Shown here: one piece after another, positions 1 to 8,773 of the stretch
Numbering within the stretch: position 1 is the stretch's first letter
Layout of the letters: every line of letters starts with the position of its first letter
Source of the DNA: Pseudoalteromonas spongiae UST010723-006
GTDB taxonomy: Bacteria; Pseudomonadota; Gammaproteobacteria; Enterobacterales; Alteromonadaceae
DNA: 64,000 bases
Reading direction: 5' to 3'
Assembly: GCF_000238255.3 (NCBI RefSeq)
Contig: NZ_CP011040.1
Span: 868,001 to 932,000 of the forward strand
Translations under genes and position numbers: made by a program
Notes under the pieces: generated by a model
The model's database searches: none
Told to the model about the DNA's origin: nothing
The model's input: the letters and a program-made list of their open reading frames with translations, nothing else

Positions 1-491
1 TCAAGGCCCGCGATACGACCCGCGTCTTTTGTCGCTTGACGTTGAGCATCGTTAAAGTATGCCGGTACAGTAATTACTGCGCCAGTTACCGCTTCACCTA
101 AGAAATCTTCTGCTGTTTTCTTCATTTTCTTAAGAACTTCAGCTGAGATTTGTGGTGCAGCGCGTTTTTCGCCTTTCGCTTCTACCCATGCATCGCCATT
201 GTCTGCTTTAACAATTTTGAATGGCATGATGTCGATATCACGTTGTACTTCTTCGTCTTCAAAACGACGACCGATTAAACGCTTGATTGCGAATAATGTA
301 TTTGTTGGGTTTGTTACCGCTTGACGCTTTGCAGGTTGACCTACAAGCGTTTCACCTTCGTCTGTGTATGCGATAATTGATGGGGTTGTACGATCACCCT
401 CTGCATTTTCAATTACGCGTGGCTTATCGCCGTCTAATACTGCAACACATGAGTTTGTTGTGCCTAAGTCGATACCAATAATCTTACCCAT
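1..491 (-). CDS. dnaK: Chaperone DnaK (Hsp70), N-terminal part only
   Basis: The visible 163 codons are the start of the Hsp70 ATPase domain; the gene runs off the left edge. The protein opens with the phosphate-1 loop [12 protein letters not shown] (residues 5-16) and includes [17 protein letters not shown] near residues 143-159, both diagnostic of DnaK. DnaK refolds and holds cytosolic proteins together with DnaJ and GrpE. The start ATG at 491 has an AGGAG ribosome site seven bases upstream. A sigma-32-type promoter lies about 65 bases upstream, which is the expected heat-shock control. dnaJ would be expected beyond the left edge. Identification is secure; only completeness is unknown. Confidence 0.97.
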   Translation of the reverse strand, partial: MGKIIGIDLGTTNSCVAVLDGDKPRVIENAEGDRTTPSIIAYTDEGETLVGQPAKRQAVTNPTNTLFAIKRLIGRRFEDEEVQRDIDIMPFKIVKADNGDAWVEAKGEKRAAPQISAEVLKKMKKTAEDFLGEAVTGAVITVPAYFNDAQRQATKDAGRIAGL

Positions 492-555
492 GGAACGTCT
501 CCTACTTCTTTAATTCTGTATCAAAAAATGATTAATTCGTTTAGATGGTTACTTA

Positions 556-583
556 ATAGGGGTGGGGTAATGACAATTCAACT
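556..583 (-). promoter_or_regulatory. Sigma-32 heat-shock promoter of dnaK
   Basis: Read on the minus strand, GTTGAAT (583-577) is followed after 13 bases by CCCCTATT (563-556). These match the sigma-32 consensus CTTGAAA / CCCCATNT, with spacing in the normal 11-16 range. It leaves a leader of roughly 55-60 bases before the dnaK start. Confidence 0.75.
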
Positions 584-709
584 GTAAAACGTAAATTTTT
601 TTTAAAATTTTGAAATTTTTTTTGCAATGATGAATTTTGATACTGAAAGTGGTCATACCACTTTATTTTTGTTATAAACAAGCTAGTTACGATAACAAAT
701 GAAATTCTT

Positions 710-1498
710 ATGCATTTTGATCAATTATTAGACCAAGTCAATTCACGTCTTACCCAACTAACCTTTCCTGCAAACTGGTGCCAAGGACGCACAGCCTTCG
801 GCGGTATTTCTGCCGCTATGCTGTACACCGCAATGCGCACTGTAATTAATAACGAACGTACGTTACTGTCACTCAGTACTAATTTTGTTGGCCCGCTGAC
901 CGCCGATACGCCATTTAATATTGAGCTTTCACTTTTGCGTGAAGGTAAAAGTGCATCACAGATTGAAGCAAGAATTATTCAAGACCAAAAAGTCGCGGTG
1001 ATTGCCCTTGCATGCTTTGCAATAAAACGTGATTCAAATGTGATTGTTGAAAATAAAGCGACATGCCCGTTGGCACCAGTTAATGAAGAAAACCTTATTC
1101 CTTATATAGAAGGAGTAACCCCCCAATTTTTCCAACACATGAGTTTTAATATTCAAAAAGGTGCTATGCCGTTTTCAAATGCATCGAATGGCGAACTTGC
1201 AGGATGGATGCGTTTAAAAGAAACACCCAGAGACTTAACTGTAGCGCATATATTAGCGCTAACAGATGCGTGGCCACCTGCACAATTGCAAATGTATGCA
1301 AACGTTGCTCCTGCCAGTTCAATGTCTTGGTATATTGAATTTTTACCTCACCAGCCATTAGCAGCTGACGCTTGGCTTGGTTTTGATGCGTTTACCCATC
1401 ATAGTCGCGATGGATATGCCTGTGAAGAAGCAAATATTTATAATCAGGCGGGTGAATTATTAGCAATGAGTCGTCAAACCGTTGCACTGTTCGATTAA
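710..1498 (+). CDS. TesB-like acyl-CoA thioesterase family protein
   Basis: A 262-residue cytosolic protein of the double-hotdog thioesterase family, which hydrolyses acyl-CoA thioesters to free acid and CoA. The N-terminal hotdog carries the family pattern FPANWCQGRTAFGG followed by an alanine-rich helix (residues about 19-43). The C-terminal half has the second hotdog with SSMSWYIEF and a closing strand with the Asp-Gly segment SRDGYACEE. Length matches the family. There is no strong ribosome site before the ATG at 710, but no better start exists downstream within the conserved domain. It is a single gene, divergent from dnaK, and ends in a hairpin. The physiological acyl substrate cannot be read from sequence. 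Confidence 0.8.
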   Translation: MHFDQLLDQVNSRLTQLTFPANWCQGRTAFGGISAAMLYTAMRTVINNERTLLSLSTNFVGPLTADTPFNIELSLLREGKSASQIEARIIQDQKVAVIALACFAIKRDSNVIVENKATCPLAPVNEENLIPYIEGVTPQFFQHMSFNIQKGAMPFSNASNGELAGWMRLKETPRDLTVAHILALTDAWPPAQLQMYANVAPASSMSWYIEFLPHQPLAADAWLGFDAFTHHSRDGYACEEANIYNQAGELLAMSRQTVALFD

Positions 1499-1511
1499 GC
1501 TGACAACTACT

Positions 1512-1542
1512 ATTTAAGCGCTCACTCAATGAGCGCTTAAAT
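1512..1542. terminator. Strong intergenic hairpin, likely bidirectional terminator
   Basis: A perfect 13-bp inverted repeat (1512-1524 with 1530-1542) around a 5-base loop sits between two convergent genes. There is no long T-run, so intrinsic termination is inferred from position and stem strength. Confidence 0.55.
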
Positions 1543-1618
1543 GTCATCAATGCTCGCCTAATGTAACGCAATTTACATTATTTGCATTACTGCAAATAAA
1601 CACATAACACATTTAACA

Positions 1619-2320
1619 CTAATTTATCGTTTCAAATCCAGCTTTTAATTTAGCCATCATATCGTCACTAATTTTAGTATTGCATGCAAAGTATAGACTC
1701 GTTGCTTCCTGTTTAAATTTGAACACCTTGCTTAACTCAGGGGTGGTTTTGTCAATTTCACGTTGCGTTGTATATTGTGTCTCGTTCAATACGATTAAAT
1801 CAAGTACGTGTTTACGCTGCTTCATAATATGAAACAATCTATCTACATTTTCAATCACCAACAATTGCGTGCCTAATTTAAACCCATGTTGTGTTAAATA
1901 ATGATGGCTAAAATTGTTTTCTATTACCGCGGTTTTGTATTCTTTTGCGGCGAGAATTGACTCTAATTGAATTTGTTTTTCAGGTAAGGCATAGAAATAA
2001 GCTGTAAAGTGACTTAATTTAGCAACCCACTTAAAATTGGGCTCACGCATGGGTAGACGGGCAAGCGAAAAGATACATGCATTTGGGTCGCGTAGCACCC
2101 CGTTATAAGCAAGTGACCAGCCAAGTACATTTAGCTCATAATCAATATTTGCAGCACTTAACGCACGATGTACTTTATCAAAGTTGGGCCCGACAAATTT
2201 CCCGTGCTCATTGTAATATTGAAAGCCACTTAAATTTTCAGTAAATACCGTCAGTTTACCGAACGCACTAATAGGCATTAAGCATAATAAGACATACAGT
2301 GCGGCTAATCGGTTTACCAT
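1619..2320 (-). CDS. Periplasmic solute-binding protein, family 3-like
   Basis: A 233-residue protein with a signal peptide (hydrophobic segment residues 4-21, cleavage after SAFG) and the fold signature of extracellular solute-binding proteins family 3: an N-terminal TENLSGFQYYNEHGKFVGPNFD segment and a later lobe. It is probably a periplasmic protein that binds a small solute. Many such single-gene proteins in marine gammaproteobacteria lack a transporter partner, and none is adjacent here. Start: ATG at 2320 with AAAGG five bases upstream. The ligand is unknown. Confidence 0.7.
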   Translation of the reverse strand: MVNRLAALYVLLCLMPISAFGKLTVFTENLSGFQYYNEHGKFVGPNFDKVHRALSAANIDYELNVLGWSLAYNGVLRDPNACIFSLARLPMREPNFKWVAKLSHFTAYFYALPEKQIQLESILAAKEYKTAVIENNFSHHYLTQHGFKLGTQLLVIENVDRLFHIMKQRKHVLDLIVLNETQYTTQREIDKTTPELSKVFKFKQEATSLYFACNTKISDDMMAKLKAGFETIN

Positions 2321-2398
2321 CTTTACCTTTTTGATAAATCACGGGGTTTCATACTGTTAAGTGTAAACCCTGTTATTGACTTTAGAAACTATAAGAGC

Positions 2399-2426
2399 AA
2401 AAAAGGTGCCATTTGGCACCTTTTTT
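2399..2426 (-). terminator. Rho-independent terminator of the arginase-family gene
   Basis: A-tract, GC-rich stem (ggtgcc/ggcacc) with a 4-base loop, then T-tract. It is symmetric, so it could work both ways. It begins a few bases after the stop codon of the arginase-family gene on the minus strand. Confidence 0.85.
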
Positions 2427-2429
2427 AAT

Positions 2430-3542
2430 TTACTTACTGTTCATCGCATCAATTAACAAGGCTGAAATTTTTGCTCCCTCTCGCAATGTACTTTCAGAGG
2501 CTTGTTTACCACTGTGTGATGCATCGGTAAACGGCGCAATTTCCATCATATCTGCGCCCGTAATTGGGAACTCTTTGGCAAGCGCATTTAAAATTAGCAT
2601 TGCTTCATCTGGCGTCATACCATCGTATTCAGGTGTTCCCGTTGCCGCTGCAAATGTTGCATCAAGGGCATCAATATCAAAACTAACGTAAAGCTCGTCG
2701 ACATTGTCTGCTTTTAACTGTGCAATTACTTGCTCAACAATCGCTTGTGCGCCCTTTTCTCGAATCTCATGTGCCCAATGCTGTTTAACACCAAATGTTG
2801 ATTCCCAATGAGTTTTATCTTTACCACTTGAGCGAATACCAAACTGAATTAAATGATGTGGCGCCGGTAAAAACTCCAGAATATGTGTACACCAAGAGCC
2901 AAAACATAAATCAATACCTAAACGCTCAACAAGTAGGTCGGTGTGTGCATCGAAGTGAATAATTGCAGTGCGTTTACCCTGCGCACGTTTTGCCTTTAAA
3001 TACGACTTAGTTAATGGGTAACTAATTGAGTGGTCGCCACCAATACCAAAAATCCCTTTATCTGGAAAATTGGCATAAAAGTCATCACAGACATCTTCGG
3101 TAATTGATAATGGGCTTACGTGATAATCACTGCTTTCATCTTGATAAAGCGCTTTTTGGCAATTTGAAATCGTACCGTCGTTTAAGTATTTATCATGTAG
3201 CAGGTGTGGAATAACACGCACGTCACCTAAATCGAATGTTTTCGCACTTGGCTGTTGTTCCATTAAGGTGCTGCGTAAAAATAGTGGTCCCCAGTTTGCA
3301 CCGCGTAAAATACCGCCGCCGCAATCTGAGCTGATGCCTAACGTTACTGCATTATATTCACTTTGTTCAATATTTTGCAGGCTATCACGCCACAGCGCAT
3401 CGATGTTTTCGGTCTGTCCATAGATTGACTGGTGCAGCGCTTCTTTTCGCTCTTTTGCAGTGTTAACGGTGAAAACACCGTTACCCGGTGGGCATAAGCA
3501 ATTTGTTACTTTTTTAATAAATGCGTTTTTAGAGTCGCTCAT
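2430..3542 (-). CDS. Arginase/agmatinase-family ureohydrolase
   Basis: A manganese-dependent ureohydrolase of 370 residues, which would hydrolyse a guanidino or formimino compound. All family metal motifs are present: GGDHS (about residues 168-172), DAHTD (198-202) and DIDALD (289-294), followed by GTPEYDGMT. I chose the ATG at 3542 because GGAG sits six bases upstream; an in-frame ATG at 3563 has no such site. It is longer than E. coli SpeB (about 306 residues), with roughly 60 extra N-terminal residues. Which substrate it uses (arginine, agmatine, formimidoylglutamate or another guanidine) cannot be decided from sequence. It is transcribed alone and divergently from the DUF898/M48 pair. Confidence 0.85.
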   Translation of the reverse strand: MSDSKNAFIKKVTNCLCPPGNGVFTVNTAKERKEALHQSIYGQTENIDALWRDSLQNIEQSEYNAVTLGISSDCGGGILRGANWGPLFLRSTLMEQQPSAKTFDLGDVRVIPHLLHDKYLNDGTISNCQKALYQDESSDYHVSPLSITEDVCDDFYANFPDKGIFGIGGDHSISYPLTKSYLKAKRAQGKRTAIIHFDAHTDLLVERLGIDLCFGSWCTHILEFLPAPHHLIQFGIRSSGKDKTHWESTFGVKQHWAHEIREKGAQAIVEQVIAQLKADNVDELYVSFDIDALDATFAAATGTPEYDGMTPDEAMLILNALAKEFPITGADMMEIAPFTDASHSGKQASESTLREGAKISALLIDAMNSK

Positions 3543-3847
3543 ATTCAGCTCCGAACAAAGCATAATCAGTCATATAATTATGCATAGATTAAAAATTTAT
3601 TGCTGGAAATACCATTTATTACAAAATCCGCTCGTTACAAAACTAAGCGACGTATCATTTAATGGTCTTTAATTTTTAACTCGTTGTATTTGTTAAAAAT
3701 TGGTTTATTCGATAAACCCAACAATAATCTACATGCCCCTTTCTTAGAGGCTTTGCCTTTGAATGTCAAATCAACTACCAGAAACAACCCCTAATCACCT
3801 GAAGATTTATTCAAGCTAACTGCATAGCTTTTCATATAATTATCAAG

Positions 3848-3876
3848 TTCTAATTTGTAACTAAATGATTTATAAT
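3848..3876 (+). promoter_or_regulatory. Probable sigma-70 promoter of the DUF898/M48 operon
   Basis: A perfect -10 TATAAT (3871-3876) with a weak -35 TTCTAA (3848-3853) at 17-base spacing, 40 bases upstream of the DUF898 start. The rest of the 373-base divergent gap (3543-3915) is AT-rich and shows no gene or repeat. Confidence 0.5.
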
Positions 3877-3915
3877 GCGTTCGCTTAACAATTACATACA
3901 ATCAGGAAACGTTTA

Positions 3916-4995
3916 ATGGACCTAAACACAGCGCCGCAAACTCGCCGTTCGCAAGTTCAATTCACAGGTCAAACTGGCCAATTTTTTTCAATCTGGATAG
4001 TCAATATAGTGCTTACTGTACTCACCCTTGGCATTTATTCTGCTTGGGCTAAAGTCAGAACACATCGCTACTTTTACAGTAACACCAGTATCGATGGACA
4101 CCAATTTACCTATCTTGCTAATCCAATCCAAATTTTAATTGGCCGTATTATTGCCGTCGTATTATTTGCTATATACGTGGGTAGTGTTCAATTTGTTCCA
4201 ATTCTTGGCTTATTTATTATGCTAATCGCACTATTTTTAATGCCTTGGGTTATTAACCGCAGCATGCGATTTCAACACCGCATGACAAGCTATCGAAATG
4301 TACGTTTTGGTTTTAACGGCAGCTATGGCGAAGCGTTTCTTGTTTTCATTATTTTTCCAATTTTATCGGTATTTACCTTATACCTATTAGTGCCTTGGGT
4401 AATGAAGAAAATTAATTCCTATATTTTAAACAACATTACTTATGGTGATCGCAAGGTTGAGGCAACACTGTCTACAACCGATTACTATGTTGCCGCATTG
4501 TTAGTTGTTGCAGTGTCAATTGGTGCCATGTTTGGTTTTGCAATTGTTATCGGTATCGGCGCCGCTATTTTTGGTGCGACTGTTGATATGGCTAATTTAG
4601 ATTCAGCAGGCATGAGTGCTGCCGCATTTGTAATAGCGCCAATTACTGCGCTGTTGTATATCGGTATGTTTGCGCTTATTACCGGTATTTATCAAGCACG
4701 TATTCGCGCACACAACTTTGCTAACAGCGAAATCAAAGACGTTGCTAAATTTGAGTCAACGATTACTGAGATGCAATTTGCACGTTTAGTATTCTTTAAC
4801 TTAATCGCGATTGGTTTGTCACTTGGCTTAGCTTACCCGTGGGCAAAAATTCGCGCAGCACGTTATTTAGCAAACGGTACGTTTGTAGAAATCCATGAAA
4901 ACGCAGATAACGTGATTGATGATATGACCAGTGATCAATCCGCTATTGGCGAAGAAATCGCAGAAGTATTCGACTTAGATATCGCCATCACCTGA
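3916..4995 (+). CDS. DUF898 (YjgN-type) multipass inner-membrane protein
   Basis: A 359-residue integral membrane protein of the YjgN/DUF898 family, whose function is not established. The family hallmark is seen twice: TLGIYSAWAKVRTHRYFYSN at about residues 39-58 and the repeat GLAYPWAKIRAARYLANGT near residues 308-326, showing the internal duplication. I see about seven to eight hydrophobic segments and an acidic cytoplasmic tail (about the last 30 residues). ATG at 3916 follows AGGAAAC. Its stop codon overlaps the start of the next gene by one base (TGATG), so the two are translationally coupled. A membrane-protein partner for the M48 peptidase is the natural inference. Confidence 0.85.
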   Translation: MDLNTAPQTRRSQVQFTGQTGQFFSIWIVNIVLTVLTLGIYSAWAKVRTHRYFYSNTSIDGHQFTYLANPIQILIGRIIAVVLFAIYVGSVQFVPILGLFIMLIALFLMPWVINRSMRFQHRMTSYRNVRFGFNGSYGEAFLVFIIFPILSVFTLYLLVPWVMKKINSYILNNITYGDRKVEATLSTTDYYVAALLVVAVSIGAMFGFAIVIGIGAAIFGATVDMANLDSAGMSAAAFVIAPITALLYIGMFALITGIYQARIRAHNFANSEIKDVAKFESTITEMQFARLVFFNLIAIGLSLGLAYPWAKIRAARYLANGTFVEIHENADNVIDDMTSDQSAIGEEIAEVFDLDIAIT

Positions 4996-6011
4996 TGAGT
5001 CAAATAGTCGATGGTAAACTCTATCAAGCTAGCAGCACACGCTCGTGTGCTGTTAAGCTGGTAGTAACAGAATCTCATATCAGTATCATTCAAGACGGTG
5101 TTGAATATGGAGCCCATAATTTAAGCTCTATTTCGCTGAGTGATGCAATTCCCGGAGTCGCAACCGAAGTACGCTTTGAAAATGGCGACATGTTTATTCC
5201 CGATGACAAATCTTGGCGTGTTCAACGCCAAACCGGTTCACTGCTTAGTACGTTAGAAAGCCATAAAACCAGTGTGTTTGCCAGTATCATTTTAGCGCCA
5301 CTACTCATTTATTGGCTTATTATGATTGCTATGCCTGCGCTTGCCAGTAAAAGTGTTGATTGGTTGCCACCAAGTGTGTCTAACTACATGGGTGAGCAAA
5401 GTTTTACGATTTTAGAGAAGGCTTTTCTTGAGCCATCTGAACTTGATGAACCTACACAACAACATATCGAACAGCTGTTTTCAAATGCCACAACGGCTTT
5501 GAATTTAGACAAAGAGCACTATCAAATATTTACATACCAAAGCGCGTACTTTGGTGCTAACGCACTTGCGCTACCTGACGGCACCGTAATCGTAACCGAC
5601 GATCTTATTACGCAATTACGCGAATATGATGAAAACAAGTTAGATAGCATGTTAATGGCTATTATTTTGCATGAAATTGGTCATGTTGAAGGTAAACACG
5701 GTATGCGTTTAGTCGCGCAGTCTTTATCAAATGCCATTGTGTTTGCGCTGTTATTTGGCGATCTCGAAACCGTGGGCGAGCTATTTGTTGGTGCCAGCTC
5801 AACCTTAGTGCAAGCTAGCTTTTCACGCGATATGGAAAGTGAGGCGGATGATTTTGCACTTCAACATTTAGCTGAATTAGGTTACTCACCCAGTGCCTTT
5901 GCCGATGCCATGGATAGCTTTGATGCAAACGGCTCAGGTGATTTTCTTAAGTACCTAAGCTCGCACCCTGCTATAAAAGAGCGAATTGAAAAGGCCAAAC
6001 GCTTTAAATAA
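4995..6011 (+). CDS. M48-family membrane-anchored metallopeptidase
   Basis: A 338-residue zinc metallopeptidase. An N-terminal domain of about 90 residues is followed by one transmembrane helix (about 94-116) and then a periplasm-facing or cytoplasmic M48 catalytic domain. The zinc site is HEIGH at 226-230 with the third ligand in ESEADDF (about 281-287), the HtpX/Oma1/BepA pattern. The genuine substrate is unknown. M48 enzymes generally act in membrane or outer-membrane protein quality control. Its start overlaps the stop of the DUF898 gene by one base, so co-production is very likely. This pairing is seen in other proteobacteria. Confidence 0.88.
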   Translation: MSQIVDGKLYQASSTRSCAVKLVVTESHISIIQDGVEYGAHNLSSISLSDAIPGVATEVRFENGDMFIPDDKSWRVQRQTGSLLSTLESHKTSVFASIILAPLLIYWLIMIAMPALASKSVDWLPPSVSNYMGEQSFTILEKAFLEPSELDEPTQQHIEQLFSNATTALNLDKEHYQIFTYQSAYFGANALALPDGTVIVTDDLITQLREYDENKLDSMLMAIILHEIGHVEGKHGMRLVAQSLSNAIVFALLFGDLETVGELFVGASSTLVQASFSRDMESEADDFALQHLAELGYSPSAFADAMDSFDANGSGDFLKYLSSHPAIKERIEKAKRFK

Positions 6012-6331
6012 TACCAACTGCATAAAAGTGCAGAGGTATACCTAGAGCGTATTGGTCTCTATGGTCTAAATTCTGTTCAAATCCAAAGCTTTTTGATCGC
6101 GGCGTTGCTTTGTAGCCTTGCGGGCTACGTTAAGAAGCAACAACAAAGAACAAAACGCTTTGGGTGAAACTGTAAGCAGCACTTGCTTGGCGTTTATACT
6201 GTGGGTGCTGGGTAATAGCACAACGCCTTTATCGCTCATTTATGTAAATAATTACACTACAATCGCTCTATTTCGTCTAAATGCCAAACAAACAGCTGTA
6301 GAAATCGACTACAAAGGCCAACACGTTCTAA
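6012..6331. repeat. Hairpin-rich non-coding block, probable dispersed intergenic repeat
   Basis: 320 bases without a convincing gene. It begins with a small hairpin (ctgca/tgcag) right after the peptidase stop, then the perfect palindrome aggtatacct, then a nested cruciform near 6102-6140: gttgctt...aagcaac enclosing gtagcc/ggctac. A frame at 6118-6348 is open but has no ribosome site and runs through the hairpins. Its layout, including a shared atcgcggcg stretch, loosely resembles part of the MITE-like element at 32.6 kb. Copy number in the genome would settle whether it is a repeat family. Confidence 0.4.
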
Positions 6332-6778
6332 TTACCAATATTCTCTAACGGCAGTTATTTTACCGTTAGAGAATTCAAATAAACTCACAATATTATCACT
6401 TGAACGCGCATACCATTTGCCATTAACACGTTGTTGCCAAGTACTTTTTTGCTTAACAAATGCTGCATTTAACGCGAACTCGATATGTATTATCTCAGTT
6501 TTTACATTACGCGTGCGCGTTTGCTTCATGCGTTCGTTAAGTGCATTCACCCACTGCTCTTTGTCTAAATGAATTTGAAAACTTGGTTGATAATATTCGA
6601 ATTGCGTTGCGGTTAACTGAGATAAGCTAACGATTGCACTTTGCTTATCAATTGAATCATTGAGCGTAATAAACTGTGTTACTTTGGCGCGCATGTCTTT
6701 TTCAAAAAGTGGCTCAGCTGACGCATAACAAAATTGCGTAGAAAATAATAACAAAACGATTACGTACCAGTTTCGCAA
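6332..6778 (-). CDS. Small secreted protein, NTF2/SnoaL-like
   Basis: A 148-residue protein with a signal peptide (hydrophobic residues 4-14, cleavage near CYASA). The mature part, with a helical N-terminus and a C-terminal beta-rich half ending in FEFSNGKITAVREYW, has the look of an NTF2-like (DUF4440/SnoaL) cone fold. This is a fold guess, not an identified family. The start is probably TTG at 6778: GGGA lies about ten bases upstream and there is no ATG or GTG in the signal region. No operon partner. Function unknown. Confidence 0.6.
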   Translation of the reverse strand: MRNWYVIVLLLFSTQFCYASAEPLFEKDMRAKVTQFITLNDSIDKQSAIVSLSQLTATQFEYYQPSFQIHLDKEQWVNALNERMKQTRTRNVKTEIIHIEFALNAAFVKQKSTWQQRVNGKWYARSSDNIVSLFEFSNGKITAVREYW

Positions 6779-6855
6779 TTGATTACATTCCCAAATTGAT
6801 TTACTGTTAAAAATTATACGATAAACAACTTAAACGTTAAGTCAAAGGTTTTGCG

Positions 6856-7161
6856 ATGGCGAAAGTATACCATTCACTTGCAGCATTTTACCCATTTTAT
6901 TTATCGCAACACACTAACGTTCTGTGTAGAAGACTGCATTTTTGCGGTTCGTTAATTGGCCTATTTTGTTTGCTTTTTGCTGTGCTAAACCAAAACTACT
7001 GGTTGATCTTAGGCGGTATTGGCATTGGCTATCTGTTCGCTTGGATTGGACACTTTGTATTTGAAAAAAACAGGCCAGCCACATTTCAATACCCACTTTA
7101 TAGTTTTGTATGCGACTGGTTTATGTTTCGCGACATACTGTTGCGACGAATTCCTTGGTAA
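6856..7161 (+). CDS. DUF962/Mpo1-like small membrane protein
   Basis: A 101-residue protein of the DUF962 family (yeast Mpo1/YGL010w relatives). The conserved features are visible: HSLAAFYPFYLSQHTN at the N-terminus, HFCGS at about residue 28, and a C-terminal GHFVFEKNRPATFQYP followed by WFMFRD. Two or more hydrophobic segments (about 32-66) make it an inner-membrane protein. The yeast relative is an iron-dependent dioxygenase of 2-hydroxy fatty acids; whether bacterial members share this is an inference, but the histidines are present. ATG follows AAAGG with seven-base spacing. Single gene, convergent with cobQ. Confidence 0.8.
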   Translation: MAKVYHSLAAFYPFYLSQHTNVLCRRLHFCGSLIGLFCLLFAVLNQNYWLILGGIGIGYLFAWIGHFVFEKNRPATFQYPLYSFVCDWFMFRDILLRRIPW

Positions 7162-7166
7162 GTGAA

Positions 7167-8657
7167 TTACTTGAGTGTGTTGACGTTTCCGTTTTGATTT
7201 AAACTTAATAACTGTTTTATCACGTTAATAGGCAGTACTTTTTCAACTTCTGTCGCTAGTTTCTCTATCTGATTATCTTTTTCACTTTCATAGTCAAATC
7301 CAGTTGCACCGGTTAACCCCGCCCACTCGAGGAGTTGTGATAAAAAGCGTGGGTTGTCTAGTACACCGTGTAAATAAGTCGCTTTTATTTGTCCATCTTG
7401 TGATTCATAGCCATCGAATTCACCGTTTGCGAGTTTAAACAATCGTTTTACCGTAGCTGTTTCACTTGTTTTACCTGCATGAATTTCATAGCCTGAAATA
7501 GCACTTCCACTCGTTAAGCAATGTGCCTTTGTTTGACTTAAGGTTTTAGCGCGTTGTAACGTGGTTTCAATTGGCAAGTAATTTAGGCCAACCATTTCAT
7601 CGATATTAGACTCAATATGTTGAGGATCATAAAGTCGTTGCCCTAACATCTGCATACCACCACAAATCGCAAATACTTTGCCGCCATAGCGCAAATGACG
7701 CGCGATAAATTGCTGCCATTGGTTATCAATAAGAAACGACAGATCAGCCATGACACTTTTTGATCCGGGTAAGATAAGTAAGTCACACTTATCTACTGCG
7801 TTTGGCTTACGGGCATATCTGAGATTAACGTTAGGGTGCAATCTTAACACATCAAAATCAGTATGATTGGATATGCGAGGGTAAACCACTACCGTAATAT
7901 TAATTGCGTTATTTGTGCTTAATATTTGATTAAAATCGAGTGCATCTTCTGGCTCTATATATAAGTCTGGTATATAGGGAATTGTTGCAAGTACCGGTAT
8001 ACCTAATTTGTTTTCGAGCCATTGGTTGCCCGGCAGCAGTAAATCTATATCCCCTCTGAATTTATTAATTACAAATCCAACCACTCTGGCTTTTTCTGTA
8101 TCAGATAGCAGTTCATATGTGCCAACGAGGTGTGCGAATACACCGCCTTTATCTATATCGGCAACGATAATTACCGGACAATCTGCCGCTTCTGCAAAGC
8201 CCATATTAGCAATATCACGGTCGCGTAAATTAATCTCAGCAGGCGATCCTGCGCCTTCGACAATCACTGCATCAAATTGTTGCGATAATCGTTGATGTGA
8301 TTCAAGCACAGCGCCCAGTAATTGCGGTTTCATTTGATGATAATCGACCGCATCTGAATTACCAATTGCTTTACCATGCACAATAACTTGCGCGCCAATA
8401 TCAGAATTTGGTTTTAACAACACCGGGTTCATGTCCACATCTGGTTCTATTCTAGCCGCATCAGCTTGAACCGCCTGCGCACGACCAATTTCGCCCCCCT
8501 CTGCGGTAACCGCGCTATTAAGCGCCATGTTTTGCGGCTTAAACGGCGCAACTTTGATATTATGGTTGGCTAAAATACGACAAAGCGCCGCAACCAGCAC
8601 ACTTTTCCCAGCGTCTGAGGTTGTGCCTTGAACCATCAATGTATGCTTGGCTTTCAT
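7167..8657 (-). CDS. cobQ: Cobyric acid synthase (adenosylcobyric acid amidating)
   Basis: A 496-residue enzyme that amidates four side chains of adenosylcobyrinic acid diamide using glutamine and ATP, in cobalamin synthesis. The N-terminal dethiobiotin-synthetase-like ATPase starts with a P-loop (QGTTSDAGKS, residues 10-19). The C-terminal class-I glutaminase has the nucleophile cysteine in AICGGMQMLG, with YEIHAGKT and ATYLHGVLDN completing the domain. The length is typical of CobQ. No other cob gene and no cobalamin riboswitch is in the window: the 116-base gap to udp is too short for one. Confidence 0.95.
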   Translation of the reverse strand: MKAKHTLMVQGTTSDAGKSVLVAALCRILANHNIKVAPFKPQNMALNSAVTAEGGEIGRAQAVQADAARIEPDVDMNPVLLKPNSDIGAQVIVHGKAIGNSDAVDYHQMKPQLLGAVLESHQRLSQQFDAVIVEGAGSPAEINLRDRDIANMGFAEAADCPVIIVADIDKGGVFAHLVGTYELLSDTEKARVVGFVINKFRGDIDLLLPGNQWLENKLGIPVLATIPYIPDLYIEPEDALDFNQILSTNNAINITVVVYPRISNHTDFDVLRLHPNVNLRYARKPNAVDKCDLLILPGSKSVMADLSFLIDNQWQQFIARHLRYGGKVFAICGGMQMLGQRLYDPQHIESNIDEMVGLNYLPIETTLQRAKTLSQTKAHCLTSGSAISGYEIHAGKTSETATVKRLFKLANGEFDGYESQDGQIKATYLHGVLDNPRFLSQLLEWAGLTGATGFDYESEKDNQIEKLATEVEKVLPINVIKQLLSLNQNGNVNTLK

Positions 8658-8773
8658 ACAATTCTCTATACATTTTTTTGCTGCACACTAACAAATTAAC
8701 GGACCATTGTCCTTTACAATTTTGCATGCTAATTCAAACTGTTATTAATATTTGCCAAGTTAGAGCATACAGG

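Noticed and set aside
6118..6348. Open frame of 76 codons in the gap after the M48 peptidase
   Set aside because: No ribosome site, runs through palindromes and a cruciform, and shows no recognisable protein pattern. Treated as part of a non-coding repeat.
8658..8773. Cobalamin riboswitch before cobQ
   Set aside because: The 116-base gap is too short and shows none of the conserved B12-box sequence.
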